A stretch of 41,846 bases of DNA from Gemmatimonadota bacterium. GTDB lineage: Bacteria > Gemmatimonadota > Gemmatimonadetes > Gemmatimonadales > GWC2-71-9. Where the stretch lies: assembly GCA_016794825.1 (NCBI GenBank), contig JAEUJH010000182.1, positions 1 to 41,846 of the forward strand, in the 5' to 3' direction. Within the stretch, counting starts at the first letter, position 1. The number at the start of each line of letters is the position of its first letter. Made by a program: the position numbers and the translations under genes. Positions 8,937-17,654 of this stretch are shown piece after piece. The notes beneath the pieces are model-generated. The model did not search any database. It was not told where the DNA came from and saw only the letters and a program-made list of their open reading frames with translations.

Positions 8937-10070
8937 TCAACACGCGGCGAGAACCGGCCGACAGCGGGGCGGCACCGCCGCCGAGACCAAGTCTGAAACC
9001 TGGGCCCGGAGTTCCCGCATGGCGCGGAACGAGCCGCGGCCGTTCGGACCAAGGCTTCGATTGGTCAGGAGCACCAGGAACACGTCCCGGACCGGGTCGA
9101 ACCAGAGGAAGGTCCCGGTCCACCCGGTGTGCCCGAAGGTGGTGGGGGTAGCAAGCCGGCCGTAGGGCGATCGATCCAGCTGGCTTGGATCCGGTCGTTC
9201 CCATCCTAACGCCCGGGCCCCCGGGGAGGGCTCCAGAAACCGACGCACCGTGCCGGTGCTGATCCAGCCGCCATCCGCTCCGCGGCCAAGCCAGGCCTGG
9301 GCCAGGCGAGCAAGGTCGAGCCCGGTGCCGAAGAGGCCGGCATGGCCCGCCACGCCACCCATTGCCCGGGCATTCGGGTCACTCACCATGCCGGGGACGG
9401 CTCGGCCGTCCTTGATGACGCTGGGCGCCACCCACGACCGATCGGCGACGGCAAAGTCGGTACTCCGCATGCCGAGCGGTCCGAAGACCGTCTGACCGAC
9501 GAACCGGTCGAGCGAGGTGCCGGCGACCGCCTCGACGACGAGGCCGAGGAGAATCGCGTTGAGGTCGCTGTACTCGACGACGGAGCCGGGCTGGGCCACC
9601 GGCCGAACCCGGAACAGCGCGTCGACCATCCCTTCTCGACCGCCGGAGCTTCGATACAGCGGGGCGAATGCCGGAAGCCCGCTGGTGTGATCGAGCAGCA
9701 TCCGCACCGTGATCCGGTCGCGACCGTCGCCGGCGAACCGCGGCAGGAGGTCGGCCACCCGGGCATCGAGATCGAGGCGACCGCGATCGACGAGCGACGC
9801 CACGGCCCCGGTGGTCGCCACCACCTTGGTGAGCGACGCCAGATCCCACCGGGTCCGATCCGGATCGGGCACGGGAGCGCTCCGGCCCCAGTCGGTTCGC
9901 CCGAACCCCGCGGAGTAGAGGATCGAGTCGCCCCGACCAACGACGACCACGGCACCCGGGAAGACCCGGCGCGCCACGGCTCGTTCGATCAACTCGGCGA
10001 CGGGCCGCCATTCCGGCGGGCTTCGCACCGGATCGAGCGCGGCCGCCAGGGCGAGGACGAGATGGATCAC
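8937..10070 (-). CDS. Serine beta-lactamase-like hydrolase (class C/DD-peptidase fold)
   Basis: A 377-residue beta-lactamase-family serine hydrolase, of the group that covers class C beta-lactamases, D-aminopeptidases and EstB-type esterases. The nucleophile motif is S79-L-T-K82, the second motif is Y167-S-D, and a GHTGWTG near the C-terminus replaces the KTG box. The first 12 residues form a short hydrophobic signal-like stretch, so export is likely. The start is the GTG at 10068-10070, which overlaps the stop of the upstream protease gene as GTGA. The frame is open far further upstream, but that part runs antisense-shifted through the protease gene. The substrate is unknown; a cell-wall peptide or ester is plausible and antibiotic resistance is not implied. 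Confidence 0.85.
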   Translation of the reverse strand: MIHLVLALAAALDPVRSPPEWRPVAELIERAVARRVFPGAVVVVGRGDSILYSAGFGRTDWGRSAPVPDPDRTRWDLASLTKVVATTGAVASLVDRGRLDLDARVADLLPRFAGDGRDRITVRMLLDHTSGLPAFAPLYRSSGGREGMVDALFRVRPVAQPGSVVEYSDLNAILLGLVVEAVAGTSLDRFVGQTVFGPLGMRSTDFAVADRSWVAPSVIKDGRAVPGMVSDPNARAMGGVAGHAGLFGTGLDLARLAQAWLGRGADGGWISTGTVRRFLEPSPGARALGWERPDPSQLDRSPYGRLATPTTFGHTGWTGTFLWFDPVRDVFLVLLTNRSLGPNGRGSFRAMRELRAQVSDLVSAAVPPRCRPVLAAC

Positions 10071-10900
10071 GGCAGCAAGGGCTCCCGAAGTGGCCCGAAG
10101 GGAAGCGCGTAGAGCAGGGCGATCGTCGCCCGATCGCGGGCTGACGGCTCCGGAGCGACCACCATCGGATACATGATATCCTCGCGCCGCCCCGAGTGGG
10201 GGAGCCCGAGGGCGTGGCCGAACTCGTGAGCGGCGATCGATCGCAGCGCGGCCTCGCTCAAGGCATCGCCGCGGCCGTCCTGGAGAGCCAGCGTGATCCG
10301 GACGAAGGTGATTGCGCCCGCCGGATCGGAGCGAAGCTCGGACAACCCGGTTCGGGTCGGCGCTCCAGCCTCCGTGGGAGCGGCCTCGAACCGCGGGATC
10401 CAGTCGACCACGATGTCGGCTCCGGCCGAATCGCTGGTCTCGACCATCGTCACTCCGAACGACGCCGCGGTCCAAGCCTGGAACCCAGCCCGGACCGGCG
10501 CAACGAGGTGCCCAGCCCCTTCCGGGGCTCGAATCAGGACCCGGATCGTGGTCTGGTCGGCCCACCGACGGAGCGTCGAGTCGGGCGTGATCAGGAGCGA
10601 GTCGAGGTACGTCGCGCGTCCGGCGTACTGCAACCGCCGCCGGGCCTCCATCCGGGCCATCCGGGAGATGATCGGGGTCCGGTCGGCGGGTGGCGCGGGC
10701 GGAAGGTCGCCGGAGGCCATCGTGCGGGCGGCCGACGGCTCGGCCGGCCGGGCCTGACCCGTTGCCGCGGGCACCTCGACGGGCGCCGGCGACTCGGCCG
10801 CGGACTCCGGCGCGACGGCAACCGCGGGCGACCGGCTCAGCCGGCTGCCGAGGAGCATCGCGGTCGCGATGAGGACCAGGATCAGGAGGAGTCGGGTCAC
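10067..10900 (-). CDS. Exported matrixin-like zinc metalloprotease
   Basis: A 277-residue metzincin-type protease. The zinc site is HEFGHALGLPH (225-235), giving H225, E226, H229 and H235, with the Met-turn at M243 in DIMYP. The N-terminus has a hydrophobic segment (about 4-18), then a long Ala/Pro-rich linker (25-75), so the protein is probably anchored or exported. I chose the GTG at 10898-10900 because it gives a clean signal sequence with AGGA just upstream; an ATG at 10945 would add 15 residues before it. The stop overlaps the GTG of the serine hydrolase by four bases, so the two are translationally coupled. It is divergent from the MMPL exporter gene. Targets are unknown. Confidence 0.83.
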   Translation of the reverse strand: MTRLLLILVLIATAMLLGSRLSRSPAVAVAPESAAESPAPVEVPAATGQARPAEPSAARTMASGDLPPAPPADRTPIISRMARMEARRRLQYAGRATYLDSLLITPDSTLRRWADQTTIRVLIRAPEGAGHLVAPVRAGFQAWTAASFGVTMVETSDSAGADIVVDWIPRFEAAPTEAGAPTRTGLSELRSDPAGAITFVRITLALQDGRGDALSEAALRSIAAHEFGHALGLPHSGRREDIMYPMVVAPEPSARDRATIALLYALPFGPLREPLLP

Positions 10901-11044
10901 GGATTCCTGCGTGGCAATTTGGACGCCGACCTCGCCCGGGGGCACCCCGCTGGCTCCCTCTCCGGAACGGCCTTACATTGCCGCAGTTTTTGCTCTCCCC
11001 CCGGCCGAGGCAAACTTGTTGTCCCATATGAAGATGGAGCCCGC

Positions 11045-13294
11045 TTGATCGTCGAGGGCCTGGCTCGGGCCCTGGTCCGATGGCGGTGGGTGGTGATTGC
11101 CGTGTGGGTGGTTATCGGCGCCGTCGCCTTCTATCGGGCGCCGAAAACGCCCGATCGCCTCGCCCTTCGGGGCGGCAGCAACGAGCCGACCGAGGCCCGG
11201 CTGGCCGACCGACTGCTGGCGGAACGGTTTGCCAGGCCGTTCGGGGAGTTCTTTGCCGTCACGATCGAGGGGCCCGAGTCGTTCGCCACCGGCGCCGGTC
11301 GCGCCGCGCTCGATTCCCTGACCGCCGCGGCCGCGCGGCTGCCCTACGTCCAGAGCGTCGTGTCGTACGCCACTCGCGGCGACTCGCTGTTTCTCTCGGA
11401 CGACGGCCGGCTGACCTTCTTCCTGGTGTCGTTCTCCGCCACCGGCGACAGCGTCGGCAATCTGGTCCGGCCATTCCGCGTCGAGATGCAGCACGCCCTC
11501 GCCAAGGTCCCGAACCGTCCCGGCTATCAGTTGCGGGTCACCGGACGTTCGGCCCTCGACCTCGACGTTCGGACCGTCAGCGCGGAAGATGGACGCCGCT
11601 TCGAGTTGCGGCTCCTTCCACTGACGCTCGTCATCCTGGTGCTTGCCTTCGGCGCGCTGGTGGCGGCCTTGTTGCCGCTCGCGATCGGCGTGCTGGCCAT
11701 TGCGGTGTCGCTGACGGCCATCGGGCTGCTCGCCACCGTCATGCCGATGTCGGTGTTCGTTCTCAACCTGACGACGATGATCGGCCTCGGCGTCGGGATC
11801 GATTACTCACTCCTCATGGTGACCCGGTTCCGGGAGGAGCTTGCCCGCGGGTCGCGGCGCCGGGAGGCGGCGGAGCGAACGCTCGTCACCGCCGGAGTCG
11901 CGGTGTTCAATTCGGGCCTGACGGTGGTCGTCGGGTTTGCCGCCCTGCTGCTGACCCCGATGGTCGAGACCCGGAGCGTCGGGATCGGCGGACTCGTCGT
12001 CGTGGCGGTGGCGGTCCTTCTGTCGGTGACCCTGCTCCCCGCCCTGCTCGCGGCCCTGGGCCGGGCCATCGACCGACCGCGGTGGCTGGCCAAGCGGCTG
12101 ACGTGGTATCACGCGCCGCAGGTCTGGGAAAAATGGGCCCGGTCGCTGGCCCGGCACCCGATCCGCGCCCTGGCCGTGGGGAGCGCCGTGATCATCGTCC
12201 TGACCCTGCCGGTCTTCTGGATCCGGATCGGCCTGCCGGCCCGGAACTGGTGGCCGGCCCAGACCGAGGCCGGCGCGGGGGTCGAGACGCTGTCGAAGAT
12301 GGGTGTCTCGGGCTACATCACGCCGGTCCGGGTCCTGGTCGAGGTGCCTGAGGGCAAGGCGGCTACCCAGGCTGTGTACCTCCGCGGACTCCGGGCTCTC
12401 TCCGATTCGATGCGCCGGGATCCCCGCGTCCTCGACGTCCGGAGCATCGTCGACCTCGAGCCCGGCACCTCGATCCTGGCGTACTCGCTGCTCTACTCCG
12501 ACCTCGACTCGGCCCGGGTCAACCACCAGGAGTTCCTCGACGCCTACCTCAGCCGCGACACGCGGGTGGCCCTCGTGGACGTCATCCTCCGCGACACCAC
12601 GTCGCTGACGTCGGCCATGGCGGTCGTCGAGCGGGCCCGGGCGCTGGTCGACTCGAGCGCGATCCGGCAGCTCCGGGACGCGAAGGTGTCGGTGGGCGGC
12701 TACGTGGCGGCGAGCCTCGACCTCCAGACCGAGATGCTGCGCCGATTCCCGTTGCTGATCGGGCTGGTGCTGTCGGCCACGGCGGTGATGCTGGCCATTG
12801 CGTTCCGCTCGATCCTGGTGCCGCTCAAGGCGGTACTGATGAACTCGCTCTCGGTGAGCGCCACCTTCGGGTTGATCGTGCTCGTCTTCCAGCACGGGTA
12901 CGGGGGCCAGTTGTTCCATCTGACCGGGCCGACGGAGGCGATCTTCGTGCTGGTACCGGTGCTCGTGTTTGCCGTGGTGTTCGGCCTCAGCATGGACTAC
13001 GAGGTCTTCCTGCTGAGCCGGATCAAGGAAGCCTTCGATCGAAGCGGCAAGAACACCGAGGCGACGATGGAGGGGCTCAGCGCGACGGCATCGGTCATCA
13101 CGTCGGCCGCGCTGATCATGATCTGCGTCTTCGGGGCGTTTGCCTTTGCCCGGGTCCTGGTGATGCAGTTCCTCGGATTCGGACTGGCCCTGGCGGTCCT
13201 CCTCGACGCCACGGTCATCCGAATGGTCCTGGTGCCGGCCTTCATGCACCTCATGGGCCGTTGGAACTGGTGGCCCGGCGCCCGGCGGAGCTGA
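11045..13294 (+). CDS. MMPL/RND family membrane exporter
   Basis: A 749-residue RND-superfamily transporter of the MMPL type, which moves lipids or hydrophobic molecules using the proton gradient. It has the usual duplicated layout: one N-terminal helix (about 15-33), a periplasmic domain, a five-helix block with GLGVGIDYSLLMVTRFREEL, then a second half with FGLSMDYEVFLLSRIKEAF. Both copies carry the (G/S)xDY signature aspartate. The start chosen is the TTG at 11045, with GGAG 7 bases upstream; no in-frame ATG or GTG lies closer to the first helix. No adaptor or outer-membrane partner is next to it. Its stop is 6 bases from the stop of convergent polA, with no terminator between. Cargo is unknown. 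Confidence 0.88.
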   Translation: MIVEGLARALVRWRWVVIAVWVVIGAVAFYRAPKTPDRLALRGGSNEPTEARLADRLLAERFARPFGEFFAVTIEGPESFATGAGRAALDSLTAAAARLPYVQSVVSYATRGDSLFLSDDGRLTFFLVSFSATGDSVGNLVRPFRVEMQHALAKVPNRPGYQLRVTGRSALDLDVRTVSAEDGRRFELRLLPLTLVILVLAFGALVAALLPLAIGVLAIAVSLTAIGLLATVMPMSVFVLNLTTMIGLGVGIDYSLLMVTRFREELARGSRRREAAERTLVTAGVAVFNSGLTVVVGFAALLLTPMVETRSVGIGGLVVVAVAVLLSVTLLPALLAALGRAIDRPRWLAKRLTWYHAPQVWEKWARSLARHPIRALAVGSAVIIVLTLPVFWIRIGLPARNWWPAQTEAGAGVETLSKMGVSGYITPVRVLVEVPEGKAATQAVYLRGLRALSDSMRRDPRVLDVRSIVDLEPGTSILAYSLLYSDLDSARVNHQEFLDAYLSRDTRVALVDVILRDTTSLTSAMAVVERARALVDSSAIRQLRDAKVSVGGYVAASLDLQTEMLRRFPLLIGLVLSATAVMLAIAFRSILVPLKAVLMNSLSVSATFGLIVLVFQHGYGGQLFHLTGPTEAIFVLVPVLVFAVVFGLSMDYEVFLLSRIKEAFDRSGKNTEATMEGLSATASVITSAALIMICVFGAFAFARVLVMQFLGFGLALAVLLDATVIRMVLVPAFMHLMGRWNWWPGARRS

Positions 13295-13300
13295 CCAGGC

Positions 13301-16102
13301 TCAGCGTTTCGCGTCCAGCCAGTTCGTGCCCACCCCGATGTCGACCACCAGCGGTACCTTGAGCTCGGCCACTCCCTCCATGTGAAGCCGAACCAGATCG
13401 CGAACCCGGTCGACCTCGGCCAGGGGCGCCTCCAGAACCAGTTCGTCGTGCACCTGAAGCAGCAACCTCGCCTCGAGGCGCTCGGTTCTGAGCGCTCGAT
13501 GGAGGCGCACCATCGCGATCTTGATCAGGTCCGCGGCCGACCCCTGGAGGGGCGAGTTCTGGCTGAGCCGTTCGCCGAAGGATCGGGTGTTGAAGTTCTT
13601 GTCGCGGATCTCCGGGATGTACCGCCGCCGTTTGAACAGGGTTTCGACGTAGCCCTGGGACCGCGCCAGTTCGACCTGGCGATCGAGATACGCCCGGACG
13701 CCAGCGAACCGCTTGAAGTACTCGGCAATGAACCGCTTGGCTTCGTCGAGCGGGATCTTGAGCAGGCGGCTCAGCGCAAACGGTCCCTGGCCGTAAATCG
13801 TCCCGAAGTTGATCGTCTTGGCCTGGCCCCGCATCTCCGCCGTCACCTGCTCCACCGGAACCCCGAAGATGATCGCCGCGGTCTGCCGGTGAATGTCCTC
13901 GCCCTGTTGGAAGGCGGCCAGGAACGCCGGGTCATCGGAGAGGTGGGCCATCAGCCGCAACTCGATCTGCGAGTAGTCGGCGACGACGAAGCGCCAGCCC
14001 GGGCTGGGCACGAAACCCCGCCGGATGGCCTCGCCCCGCGGCGACCGGACCGGGATGTTCTGGAGGTTGGGATCGGATGACGAGAGCCGCCCGGTCGCCG
14101 CCCCGGTCTGGTTGAAGCTGGTGTGGATCCGGCCGGTGTGTCGGTTGACCCGCAGCGGCAGGACGTCGACGTAGGTCGATTTGAGCTTCTGGAGTTCCCG
14201 GAACTCCAGCAGGAGCCGGGGCACCTCGTGCCCCTGTTCGGCCAGTTGCTCGAGGACGTCGGCATCGGTCGAGGGACCGGTCTTGGTCTTCTTGAGGACC
14301 GGGAGGCCGAGCCTCTCGAACAGGACCGCCGCCAGCTGCTTCGGACTGTTGAGGTTCACCACCCCGCCCGCGGCCGTGGCGATCTCGCCTTCGAGCCGGA
14401 CCAGATCGGCGTTCAGCTCCCGCGACAGCTGCTCGAACACCGTCCGGTCGATCGCGATCCCGGCCCACTCCATCGAGACCAGCACCTCGACCAGCGGCAT
14501 TTCGATGTCGGCCAGCAACGGGGTGAGCGCGGTCTCCTCGAGACGCGGGGCCAGGTAGGCCTCGAGCGCGAGGATCGTCGTGGTGTCGGTTCCGCAGGCG
14601 GCCGCGGCATCGGTGACGGCGATCTCGGCAAAGGGGGTTTCCGTCTTGGATCGACCCGTCGCCTCCGCGTATCGCGCCAACGGCTTGCCCAGATGGTCCA
14701 GGCTCAGCGTGTCGAGCCCGTGCGAGCGCCGTCCCGGATCCTGGACGAAGCTCGCGAGCATCGTGTCGAAAGCGACTCCGCCCAGTTCGACGCCCGCTCG
14801 GCGGAGGACCTGCCAATCGAACTTGATGTTGTGACCGGCCTTGGGCACGGCGGGATCGGCGAGCAAGGCGGCGAGCGGCGCGCAGGCGGGGTCCGCCAGT
14901 GGCGGCAGGTTCACCACCGGCGCCGGCGCGGCCAGTTCCCCCTCGAGCGGCCGGTGGCCGAACGGCAGGTACCAGGCCTCGGTCGCGCTGATCGCCAGAC
15001 CCAGTCCGACGAGCGCTCCTTCGCGCGGCTCCGACGCGCCCGTTTCAGTCTTGACGGCCACCAGCCTGGCCGCGCGCAGCCGGTCGACCAGGCCCGCAAG
15101 CGCCGCCGGATCGTCGATCACCTCGATCGTCGGTCCGGCACCGCTCTCGGTACCACCAGCGGCCGCCTCGGCGGCCACCTCGCCACCGACCGGGGGCGGC
15201 TCAGTCACCGACAGCTTGCCGACCAGGGAGTGGAATTCGAGGCGCGCCAGGATCCGGACCAGCGACTCCCGATCCGGCTCCCGGGCGCGGGATGCTTCGA
15301 GGTCGATGTCGACCGGCACGTCGGTCCGGATCGTGACGAGTTCCCGGGACAACCGCGCCTGTTCCGGCTCCGCCAGGAGCGCTTCGCGCGGGCGTTTGGC
15401 CTTGACCTCGGCCGCGTGGGCAAGGATCGATTCGAGATCCCCGTACTCTTGGAGCAACTGCGCCGCCGTCTTTTCGCCGATCCCTCGCACGCCGGGCACG
15501 TTGTCGGAGGCATCGCCCACCAGCGCCAGGTAGTCGATCACTTGGCGGGGAGGAACGCCGAGGCGTTCTCCCGCGTTCGACTCATCGACCCATTGTTCCT
15601 CGACCCCGGCCGCCCCGCCCCGCCCCGGATTGAGAAGCGTCACCCGAGGTCCGATCAGCTGGTAGAAGTCCTTGTCGCCCGAGACGATCACGACCTGGTG
15701 CCCACGCTCGGATTCCCGCCGGGCCAGCGTCCCGATCACGTCGTCGGCCTCGAACCCCTCGATCGCCACGATCGGGATTCGGAATGCCGCCAACAGGTCC
15801 CGGATCTGCTCGAGGGCCAGGTCGAAGTCCTGCTGGAGTTCGGCGTCGAGCTTTTCCCGGGTCGACTTGTAGTCGGGATACAGCGCGGTCCGGAACGACC
15901 GGCCCCGGTCGAGAACCCAGATGACGTAGTCGGGGTGGTACTTGGTCTGGAGCCGGAGGAGGAAGTTGACCACACCCCAGGCCGCCGAGGTGTTCTCGCC
16001 GCGCGACGTCCGCAGGGGGCGGCTGATCAGCGCGAAGAACGCCCGGTAGATGAGGGCATGACCGTCGACGAGAAAGACCTGGGGCGGATCGTGGTGAGCC
16101 AT
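13301..16102 (-). CDS. polA: DNA polymerase I, proofreading site degenerate
   Basis: A 933-residue family A polymerase for Okazaki fragment processing and repair. Residues 1 to about 290 form the 5' nuclease (FLVDGHALIYRAFFAL, EGFEADDVIGTLA). The polymerase domain has motif A VVADYSQIELR (D709), motif B RGQAKTINFGTIYG and motif C QVHDELVLEAP (D886), all intact. The 3'-5' exonuclease domain (about 330-515) is present, but its DEDDy set reads K351, E353, D429, A502 and D506. The first aspartate is lysine and the catalytic tyrosine is alanine. Proofreading is therefore probably lost, as in Taq and several other PolI enzymes. The ATG at 16100-16102 starts just before the 5' nuclease. It is convergent with the MMPL gene. 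Confidence 0.97.
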   Translation of the reverse strand: MAHHDPPQVFLVDGHALIYRAFFALISRPLRTSRGENTSAAWGVVNFLLRLQTKYHPDYVIWVLDRGRSFRTALYPDYKSTREKLDAELQQDFDLALEQIRDLLAAFRIPIVAIEGFEADDVIGTLARRESERGHQVVIVSGDKDFYQLIGPRVTLLNPGRGGAAGVEEQWVDESNAGERLGVPPRQVIDYLALVGDASDNVPGVRGIGEKTAAQLLQEYGDLESILAHAAEVKAKRPREALLAEPEQARLSRELVTIRTDVPVDIDLEASRAREPDRESLVRILARLEFHSLVGKLSVTEPPPVGGEVAAEAAAGGTESGAGPTIEVIDDPAALAGLVDRLRAARLVAVKTETGASEPREGALVGLGLAISATEAWYLPFGHRPLEGELAAPAPVVNLPPLADPACAPLAALLADPAVPKAGHNIKFDWQVLRRAGVELGGVAFDTMLASFVQDPGRRSHGLDTLSLDHLGKPLARYAEATGRSKTETPFAEIAVTDAAAACGTDTTTILALEAYLAPRLEETALTPLLADIEMPLVEVLVSMEWAGIAIDRTVFEQLSRELNADLVRLEGEIATAAGGVVNLNSPKQLAAVLFERLGLPVLKKTKTGPSTDADVLEQLAEQGHEVPRLLLEFRELQKLKSTYVDVLPLRVNRHTGRIHTSFNQTGAATGRLSSSDPNLQNIPVRSPRGEAIRRGFVPSPGWRFVVADYSQIELRLMAHLSDDPAFLAAFQQGEDIHRQTAAIIFGVPVEQVTAEMRGQAKTINFGTIYGQGPFALSRLLKIPLDEAKRFIAEYFKRFAGVRAYLDRQVELARSQGYVETLFKRRRYIPEIRDKNFNTRSFGERLSQNSPLQGSAADLIKIAMVRLHRALRTERLEARLLLQVHDELVLEAPLAEVDRVRDLVRLHMEGVAELKVPLVVDIGVGTNWLDAKR

Positions 16103-16125
16103 GCTGGAAAGTACCCAATAAACAC

Positions 16126-16157
16126 ACCGGGAGCGGCCCTCGAGGCCCGCTCCCGGT
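16126..16157 (-). terminator. Perfect 11-bp hairpin terminator after the GWxTD gene
   Basis: ACCGGGAGCGG (16126-16136) pairs perfectly with CCGCTCCCGGT (16147-16157) around a 10-base loop. Reading leftward, the stem is followed by GTGTTTATT, a modest T-rich tract. It starts 28 bases after the GWxTD stop and lies 24 bases upstream of the polA ATG, so it would separate the two leftward transcripts. Confidence 0.65.
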
Positions 16158-16184
16158 CAGGTTCCCGCCAGCCTGGGGGGTGGA

Positions 16185-17555
16185 TCAGCGAGGCCGACGC
16201 ACGTCCCGCGAAACCAGCGATCGGGCCCGGGCAAACTCGGAGCGGGAGTTTGGCGTCAACCGCATCCGGGAAAAGCCCAGCGTTCCCTCGAAGTCGAGCA
16301 CGGCCCGATACTCACTGTAGATCCAACGGACGTACCGGCGGTCCGACGACGGCGGGGTCTCGAAGACCTGGTCGGGGTCGCCCAGGGTGATGAAGACCTC
16401 GCCCCGGTCGGTCCGCCATCCTTCCCCGCCCTCCTCGCGGAACCGCTCGTTGGCAATGGCCAGTCGGGTGAAGTAGCGATCGAGCGCCTCATTCTCGCCG
16501 GTTTCGGGAACCGGGTCGGTGGCGGTCCAGAACTGACGCCAGAGCTTCCCGCGGTCGGCCGGCTTGGCGTTCCGCAGCCCATTCAAGAGGCCGGGTTCGT
16601 AGGGAAAGAACCGGAGCAGGCTGAGCAGGTTCTCGTAGTTGGTCACCACCCAGCCCCGCGCGAACGAGACCAGCGCCTGGATCTTGCGGGCCGACGGACC
16701 CTCGCCGACCTGAATGACCAGCTCGCCGAGCGGCGGGGCGTCGGAGGCAATCCGAACGATCCGACCCTCCACGCTCTTCCCGCCGGTGAACGCGAGGTCC
16801 GATCGAAAGACGACGCTGTCGCGATCGTCCCGAACCGTGACCGGCACGGTGGTCGGTCCGGAGAAACGGTATCCCTCGACGTAGAGGTACAGCGTATCGG
16901 AACCACCGTGGGAAACCGTCCCTCGGGGATTCAGGACCGCGTGGAACGAATCCGCGACCGAGGTGCGGCCCCGGACCTCGTAGACCATGATTGGCGGGGA
17001 CAACGAGCCGGCGGCAAAGGTCGGCACCTCGATGGGGCGTTCGACCCGGCTGGCCGCGTTCGACGCCGGATCCCGGACGATGACCGTGAGCGTGTAGGAT
17101 CCGGGAGCCAGCAGGAAGCTCTGCTGGAAGAAGATGCTCTCGTCGCCGCGCTGGGTTTCCTGGAAGCTCGCGACCCGGACCATCTCGGTCTTGGAAACCG
17201 CGATCGGCGATCCGCTGGCCCGCGACAGGGACATGTCGACCCGATAACGGGCCAGGAAGGACCCCTGATCGCGCTGGAACGAGAGCGCCCGGTTCTCGAA
17301 GGAAACCCCGAGTTCCACCACCGTGGAGTCGCCCCGGCCGGCCAACATCGCCACATTTCCAACGAACGGAATCGGCCCCGACGCGGCCAGGCGCCCGAGG
17401 CGCTGGTAGACCGACGAGAGGCTGAAGAGTTCCGTGAGCGTCTGGTCCGTCGCGGCTGACGGCGTGAGATTCGAACCGCGGCCCGACGAACAGGCCGTCA
17501 GACCGATTGGGATCAGCGCGAGAGCTGCCAGGAGGCGCCCCACCGATGAACGCAT
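16185..17555 (-). CDS. GWxTD domain lipoprotein
   Basis: A 456-residue predicted lipoprotein: a hydrophobic signal ends in the lipobox LTAC with C22 as lipidation site. The C-terminal third matches the GWxTD domain: LWRQFWTATDPVPETGENEA, then GEGWRTDRGEVFITLGDPDQV. This domain is common in Gemmatimonadota, Acidobacteria and Bacteroidetes and its function is not known. The middle looks beta-rich, as in extracellular sandwich domains. The start is the ATG at 17553-17555, which begins the signal peptide; the open frame upstream continues antisense through the kinase gene and is not credible. It is divergent from the small kinase gene. Location is probably the periplasm or an outer-membrane face. 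Confidence 0.85.
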   Translation of the reverse strand: MRSSVGRLLAALALIPIGLTACSSGRGSNLTPSAATDQTLTELFSLSSVYQRLGRLAASGPIPFVGNVAMLAGRGDSTVVELGVSFENRALSFQRDQGSFLARYRVDMSLSRASGSPIAVSKTEMVRVASFQETQRGDESIFFQQSFLLAPGSYTLTVIVRDPASNAASRVERPIEVPTFAAGSLSPPIMVYEVRGRTSVADSFHAVLNPRGTVSHGGSDTLYLYVEGYRFSGPTTVPVTVRDDRDSVVFRSDLAFTGGKSVEGRIVRIASDAPPLGELVIQVGEGPSARKIQALVSFARGWVVTNYENLLSLLRFFPYEPGLLNGLRNAKPADRGKLWRQFWTATDPVPETGENEALDRYFTRLAIANERFREEGGEGWRTDRGEVFITLGDPDQVFETPPSSDRRYVRWIYSEYRAVLDFEGTLGFSRMRLTPNSRSEFARARSLVSRDVRRPR

Positions 17556-17613
17556 GCTCCGTCCCTTCACCAGGCCTTGGGAAAGCCCGTTCCTCGGACG
17601 GAGCGGGCGCGTC

Positions 17614-17644
17614 TTGCTTAAGCCCTCGGGCGGCGTGTAGCTTG
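17614..17644 (+). promoter_or_regulatory. TAnnTTG-type promoter, near-leaderless, before the small kinase
   Basis: TTGCTT (17614-17619) and TAGCTTG (17638-17644) precede the ATG at 17655. With a start about 7 bases after the -10-like element, the leader would be only about 5 bases, and no Shine-Dalgarno is present (ACCGATCCC precedes the ATG). The same type of element sits before the second kinase and rnpB. Confidence 0.4.
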
Positions 17645-17654
17645 AACCGATCCC

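Noticed and set aside
10071-11027. N-terminal extension of the serine hydrolase through the protease gene
   Set aside because: It is a frame-shifted reading of the protease gene; the GTG at 10070 with GTGA overlap gives a normal protein.
10196-11044. N-terminal extension of the MMPL gene by 283 codons
   Set aside because: It is antisense to the metzincin gene, is not hydrophobic or conserved-looking, and the TTG at 11045 has a ribosome site just before the first membrane helix.
14123-16390. Plus-strand open frame of 755 codons antisense to polA
   Set aside because: No recognisable motif; polA on the other strand has complete catalytic motifs.
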